Positions 60,492 through 64,000 of a stretch of DNA of 64,000 nt are shown piece after piece. The first letter of the stretch is position 1. Every line of letters starts with the position of its first letter. The stretch comes from Peptoclostridium acidaminophilum DSM 3953 (lineage in GTDB: Bacteria; Bacillota; Clostridia; Peptostreptococcales; Peptostreptococcaceae). The notes under the pieces are model-generated. The model searched no databases and was not told where the DNA came from. It was given only the letters and a program-made list of their open reading frames with translations. The position numbers and the translations under genes are program-made. The DNA lies in assembly GCF_000597865.1 (NCBI RefSeq), contig NZ_CP007452.1:565183-629182 (forward strand), in the 5' to 3' direction.

Positions 60492-63400
60492 TGTTTTTTC
60501 TATGTTTTCAGGGAAGTATTTCAGCAAATTATCCTCAAGACGGTACTGGCTGCTTTGATGATTTGATTTTAAAAGTTTGAGCCTCGCCACATCGATATCA
60601 AGGTCCATCTTTTCCTTGATTTTGGGGTTGCCTGCACAAAGCGCTTTGATTTCGGCATAGGAGAGAGCAGCCTCATCTACATCCTCGCAAGAACGAACAG
60701 GGCTTTTGGATGTCATTATTTGTGAGATGAATTTTTGCTTGTTTTCGACAGTCTGCCAAAGGTATGCATCAAAGGTCGCCTCAGTAACATAGCGGTAGAT
60801 CCCAACTTGTTCATTGAGGTTGCCTTGACGCTCAATTCTGCCTGAACGCTGGGTCAAATCTCCAGGACGCCACGGACAGTCAAGGTCGTGTAGGGCGACA
60901 AGACGGTCTTGAATATTTGTACCCGCACCACATTTGGCCGTACTGCCTAGCAGAACACGAACATCGCCAGTGCGTACCTTAGCAAAGAGTTCTTTCTTCC
61001 GCACTTCTGTATTTGCCTCATGGATAAAAGCCACCTGATGCTTTGGCATTCCCATTGACACCAGCTTGTTTCGAATATCATCATAAACATTAAAGCTAAT
61101 AGTGCCAGTTTCAGTAACGTAATCAGGCATACTATCCTCAAGTGCGGCAAGCTCAATACCGTTAATGGTCTGTGAACCTGCCTTTGCCGCCCGATCGTCC
61201 TGCATGATGGCCCTTCCTTTAGGCGTGGAGATATCACAAAACACAAGCTGCGTCAGCTTATCTGCAGAGCCTTCTTGCCAGATACGGTAGATGTTGTTGA
61301 CACAGGCATTAACTTTGCTTGCTTCATCGTCGGGTAGGAGAGGGTTGATGATCCGTTGGTCAAGCCCAAGCTTTCTACCGTCAGATGTAATTTTGAGCAT
61401 ATTATCGATAGATGGATCAACCTTATTCGCATGGACTTCGGCTGCCCGTTTTGATAGCTCCTTAACCATCTCCGATTGAACTTCTGTAGGCTTTACGGCA
61501 ACCGTTTCATAGATTACTTTTGGGGTCGGCAAGTCTAATTGATCAGCAGTCTTGATATCCGCTACTTCCTTGAACATCGCCATAAGCTCAGGCAAATTAA
61601 AAAACTTGGAAAAACGTGTTCTTGCACGGTATCCAGTGCCTTCTGGTGCTAGCTCTATTGCTGTTACTGTTTCACCGAAGGTGCTTGCCCAGCAATCAAA
61701 GTGGGTAAGCCCATTTTTCTGTAATGTGTTGTACTGCAAATATCGCTGCATGGTGTAAAGCTCAGTCATGGAGTTTGAGACAGGTGTGCCAGTGGCAAAT
61801 ACAATGCCTTTGCCGCCAGTCAACTCATCCATATAGCGGCATTTTAGAAACATATCACTGGACTTTTGAGCATCAGAAGTGGAGAGTCCAGCCACGTTTC
61901 GCATTTTGGTATATAGGAATAGGTTTTTATAGCTATGTGCTTCATCAACATAGAGTCTGTCAACACCAAGCTGCTCAAATGTCACCACATCATCTTTGCG
62001 CTCTTGAGCCTCCAATTTTTTTAGCCGTTCTTCCAGTCCTTTTTTGGTACGTTCAAGTTGCTTGACTGTAAAGCGTTCACCACCGCTTGCCTTGATTTCT
62101 TCAATACCATCAATGATTTCATCAATCTGCTCACGGAGTAAGCGTTCCTGCCGTTCTATGGACATAGGGATGCGCTCAAACTGGCTGTGGCCGATGATGA
62201 CTGCATCATACTCTCCGGTGGCAATCCTAGCACAGAATTTTTTGCGGTTTTTTGTTTCAAAGTCCTTTTTTGTAGCAACCAAAATGTTTGAGGCAGGATA
62301 AAGCCTTAAAAACTCGCTTGCCCATTGTTCGGTCAAATGGTTGGGCACTGCAAAGAGAGGCTTTTGACATAAACCTAAGCGTTTGCTTTCCATTGCTGCA
62401 GCTACCATTTCAAAAGTCTTTCCTGCACCGACTTCATGGGCGAGGAGGGTGTTGTTGCCATAAAGAATATGAGCAATGGCGTTGACTTGGTGGGGTCTGA
62501 GGGCGATTTCGGGATTGATGCCGCCAAACTTAATGTGTTGACCATCATATTCACGGGGGCGGATAGAATTGAATTTTTCATTGTACTGCCTGACAAGGGT
62601 TTGCCGCCTGTCTGCATCTTTGAAAATCCATTCTTGAAAAGCCGCTTTTATAGTCTGCTGTTTTTGCTGTGCCAAGGTGGTAGCATCCTTGTTGAGCACG
62701 CGTCGTTCCTTTCCATCGGGATCTGTTACAGTGTCGTAGATACGAATGTCACGAAGATTTAGAGTGTCTTCCAAAATGCGGTAGGCATTTGCTCTGTCGG
62801 TGCCGTAGGTTACATAAGCGGCTACATTGTTATAGCCGATACTATTTTTATTGGTGATGTTCCATTCAGCAGTAAAAGGTGCGTATTTTACTTCGATATC
62901 GCCTTGATTCCGCCATGGGGTATCAAATAGATCATACATGAACTGTTCGATATAGCTTTTGTCAATCCAAGTTGCACCAAGTCGGACATCTATCTCTGAT
63001 GCTTCAAGGTCTTTCGGCTGCGCTGCTTCTAGTGCAGAGACATTGGGTAGATAAGTATCAGATAGCCTTGCTGCAAGCTTTGCAGTTCTAAGCTTTTCAC
63101 GGACATTTCCAGAAAGATACTCATCGGCAGTGACATAGGTGGGCTTATCTTCGTTCTGTAGATCTGGCAGACGAAAGATAACGCCCTGTAGTTCTTCAGC
63201 AAGCTGATCTTCCGTTAAGCCTGTGAGCTTTGCCATGAATGACATGTCCACTACTGCCCTTTCTCCAATGGATACAGCCAATGCTTCACTTGCAGTATCA
63301 ACGGAAGTAATGTCAGCCCGTTTTTTGATCGTGCGTTTGGTGAACATATCGGCTTTTGTCTTCAGATTGCCATTTTCATCTACATCCTCAAGAGAACAAA

Positions 63401-64000
63401 GGAGATAATAAGAATTGTCCTCGCCAAAGGCAAGACTGTTGCCACGACTATTAATAAGGCCATATTTTGAGGTGAAGCTGTCGTAAAGGTAGTTTAAACG
63501 AGCTTGTTCCTGCTGGATTGTCTCATCCCCATAATCTTCAAGCTGATATCGGATAAGGTCATTAACACACTCTCTTAGGTTCACCAATCCATTAATACGT
63601 TCCTTAGCCATTTGATTCAACTCAGGGCGCACCATGCGACTGTTTTCGCGGTAGTAGACTTCACCATTTATAAGGGTATAGGAAAAGTTTTTTACCGTAG
63701 GATCGGCAGGAAGCGAAGTAGATGTACCTATTTCGATATCAGGCAGCTCTGCTTCAGGAATAATGCCATCGATGTTTGCCATAGCTGTCATTAGCAGCTC
63801 GGAAAGGTCAACATCGGGAACTGGCGAACAGGTACTTTCCATACCGAACTGACCGCTTTTCATCTCCATCTTTCCAAGAACCATTTCAGGATGGTCGGCA
63901 AAGTATCTGTTGAGGGTTATATCATCTTCATTTGTATCAAGGTAAATCCAATCTCGATCCACATCAATCGGCCTGTCGCGCTTTTGTAAAAACAGAATAT
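60450..64000 (-). CDS. SNF2-family helicase of a mobile element, 5' end beyond the window
   Basis: At least 1182 codons, open to the window edge (LQKRDRPIDVDRDWIYL before the first internal start), so the N-terminus is missing. The helicase core has LRPHQVNAIAHILYGNNTLL with Walker A LLAHEVGAGKTFEMVAAAME, VDRLYVDEAHSYKNLFLYTK (DEAH box), FATGTPVSNSMTELYTMQRY (motif III) and, in the C-terminal lobe, LLGSTAKCGAGTNIQDRLVA and QRSGRIERQGNLNEQ (motif VI). Such proteins are often fused to an N-terminal methylase domain in Tn-type elements, where they act on DNA during transfer or protection. The frame ends early at 60450 because of a one-base shift (60487-60491). Confidence 0.88.
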   Translation of the reverse strand, partial: ILFLQKRDRPIDVDRDWIYLDTNEDDITLNRYFADHPEMVLGKMEMKSGQFGMESTCSPVPDVDLSELLMTAMANIDGIIPEAELPDIEIGTSTSLPADPTVKNFSYTLINGEVYYRENSRMVRPELNQMAKERINGLVNLRECVNDLIRYQLEDYGDETIQQEQARLNYLYDSFTSKYGLINSRGNSLAFGEDNSYYLLCSLEDVDENGNLKTKADMFTKRTIKKRADITSVDTASEALAVSIGERAVVDMSFMAKLTGLTEDQLAEELQGVIFRLPDLQNEDKPTYVTADEYLSGNVREKLRTAKLAARLSDTYLPNVSALEAAQPKDLEASEIDVRLGATWIDKSYIEQFMYDLFDTPWRNQGDIEVKYAPFTAEWNITNKNSIGYNNVAAYVTYGTDRANAYRILEDTLNLRDIRIYDTVTDPDGKERRVLNKDATTLAQQKQQTIKAAFQEWIFKDADRRQTLVRQYNEKFNSIRPREYDGQHIKFGGINPEIALRPHQVNAIAHILYGNNTLLAHEVGAGKTFEMVAAAMESKRLGLCQKPLFAVPNHLTEQWASEFLRLYPASNILVATKKDFETKNRKKFCARIATGEYDAVIIGHSQFERIPMSIERQERLLREQIDEIIDGIEEIKASGGERFTVKQLERTKKGLEERLKKLEAQERKDDVVTFEQLGVDRLYVDEAHSYKNLFLYTKMRNVAGLSTSDAQKSSDMFLKCRYMDELTGGKGIVFATGTPVSNSMTELYTMQRYLQYNTLQKNGLTHFDCWASTFGETVTAIELAPEGTGYRARTRFSKFFNLPELMAMFKEVADIKTADQLDLPTPKVIYETVAVKPTEVQSEMVKELSKRAAEVHANKVDPSIDNMLKITSDGRKLGLDQRIINPLLPDDEASKVNACVNNIYRIWQEGSADKLTQLVFCDISTPKGRAIMQDDRAAKAGSQTINGIELAALEDSMPDYVTETGTISFNVYDDIRNKLVSMGMPKHQVAFIHEANTEVRKKELFAKVRTGDVRVLLGSTAKCGAGTNIQDRLVALHDLDCPWRPGDLTQRSGRIERQGNLNEQVGIYRYVTEATFDAYLWQTVENKQKFISQIMTSKSPVRSCEDVDEAALSYAEIKALCAGNPKIKEKMDLDIDVARLKLLKSNHQSSQYRLEDNLLKYFPENIEKTEATSKASSKICRP

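Overview
The window looks like accessory DNA from a low- to mid-GC member of the Clostridia. Signs of this are strong GGAGG ribosome sites, frequent TTG/GTG starts, serine-recombinase-type integration modules, a DUF2800/DUF2815/PolA phage replication block and a Tn-type MobA/MobC/CD1845 mobilization module. A Peptostreptococcaceae-like host is a guess only. No tRNA, rRNA gene or CRISPR array was found.

Layout. (1) 1-7633: the tail and lysis end of a siphovirus-type prophage: tape measure (cut by the window start), distal tail protein, two small tail genes, a Gp37-like tail-tip protein, holin and an amidase endolysin. (2) 7693-12250: a short phage replication block (two small proteins, DUF2800, DUF2815, family A DNA polymerase) and a SHOCT-like gene. 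A similar structured leader lies before its first gene and before the SHOCT-like gene. (3) 12303-19130: an IS110 element, then a cassette of three serine-recombinase-type genes, the last split by an IS256 element with an 8-bp target duplication. (4) 19260-24174: a mercury detoxification cluster (ArsR-type regulator, broken transport gene remnants, merA, CopZ-like protein), then a fourth serine recombinase on the minus strand. (5) 24585-25796: an IS3 element. (6) 26179-52222: a long co-directional defence island. It starts with an XRE regulator and a complete type 1 BREX operon (brxA, brxB, brxC, pglX, pglZ, brxL) carrying two extra small genes between pglX and pglZ. A winged-helix gene, a coiled-coil/membrane protein, a 98-aa protein, a TcmP/DUF5131 pair, a WYL regulator, a DUF2513 protein and a Gabija-like GajA/GajB pair follow. 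Two IS110 insertions interrupt this island. (7) 52336-64000: the end of a mobilizable or conjugative element read on the minus strand: split sigma-factor-like gene, XRE regulator, hairpin array, MOBP relaxase, CD1845-like membrane protein, mobC split by an IS21 element, and a frameshifted SNF2 helicase that runs off the window.

Most notable observation. The three IS110 insertions (two identical copies at 12303 and 40534, one relative at 43158) all sit immediately upstream of a Shine-Dalgarno sequence. The non-coding DNA upstream of each transposase fits the layout of an IS110 bridge RNA. Its predicted left target guide copies the anti-Shine-Dalgarno sequence of 16S rRNA (UCACCUCCU in the identical pair, UUCCUCCUGG in the relative), and this matches the reconstructed target sites. 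This suggests a guide RNA aimed at ribosome-binding sites.

How the genes work together. BREX (methylation plus block of phage replication), Gabija (nucleotide-sensing nuclease/helicase) and several unassigned membrane or regulatory proteins form a phage-defence block. It is flanked and interrupted by mobile elements, and much of it lies between two identical direct IS110 copies, so it could be lost or moved. The prophage and the mobilizable element both carry disrupted genes (recombinase, mobC, sigma factor, helicase) and look partly decayed.
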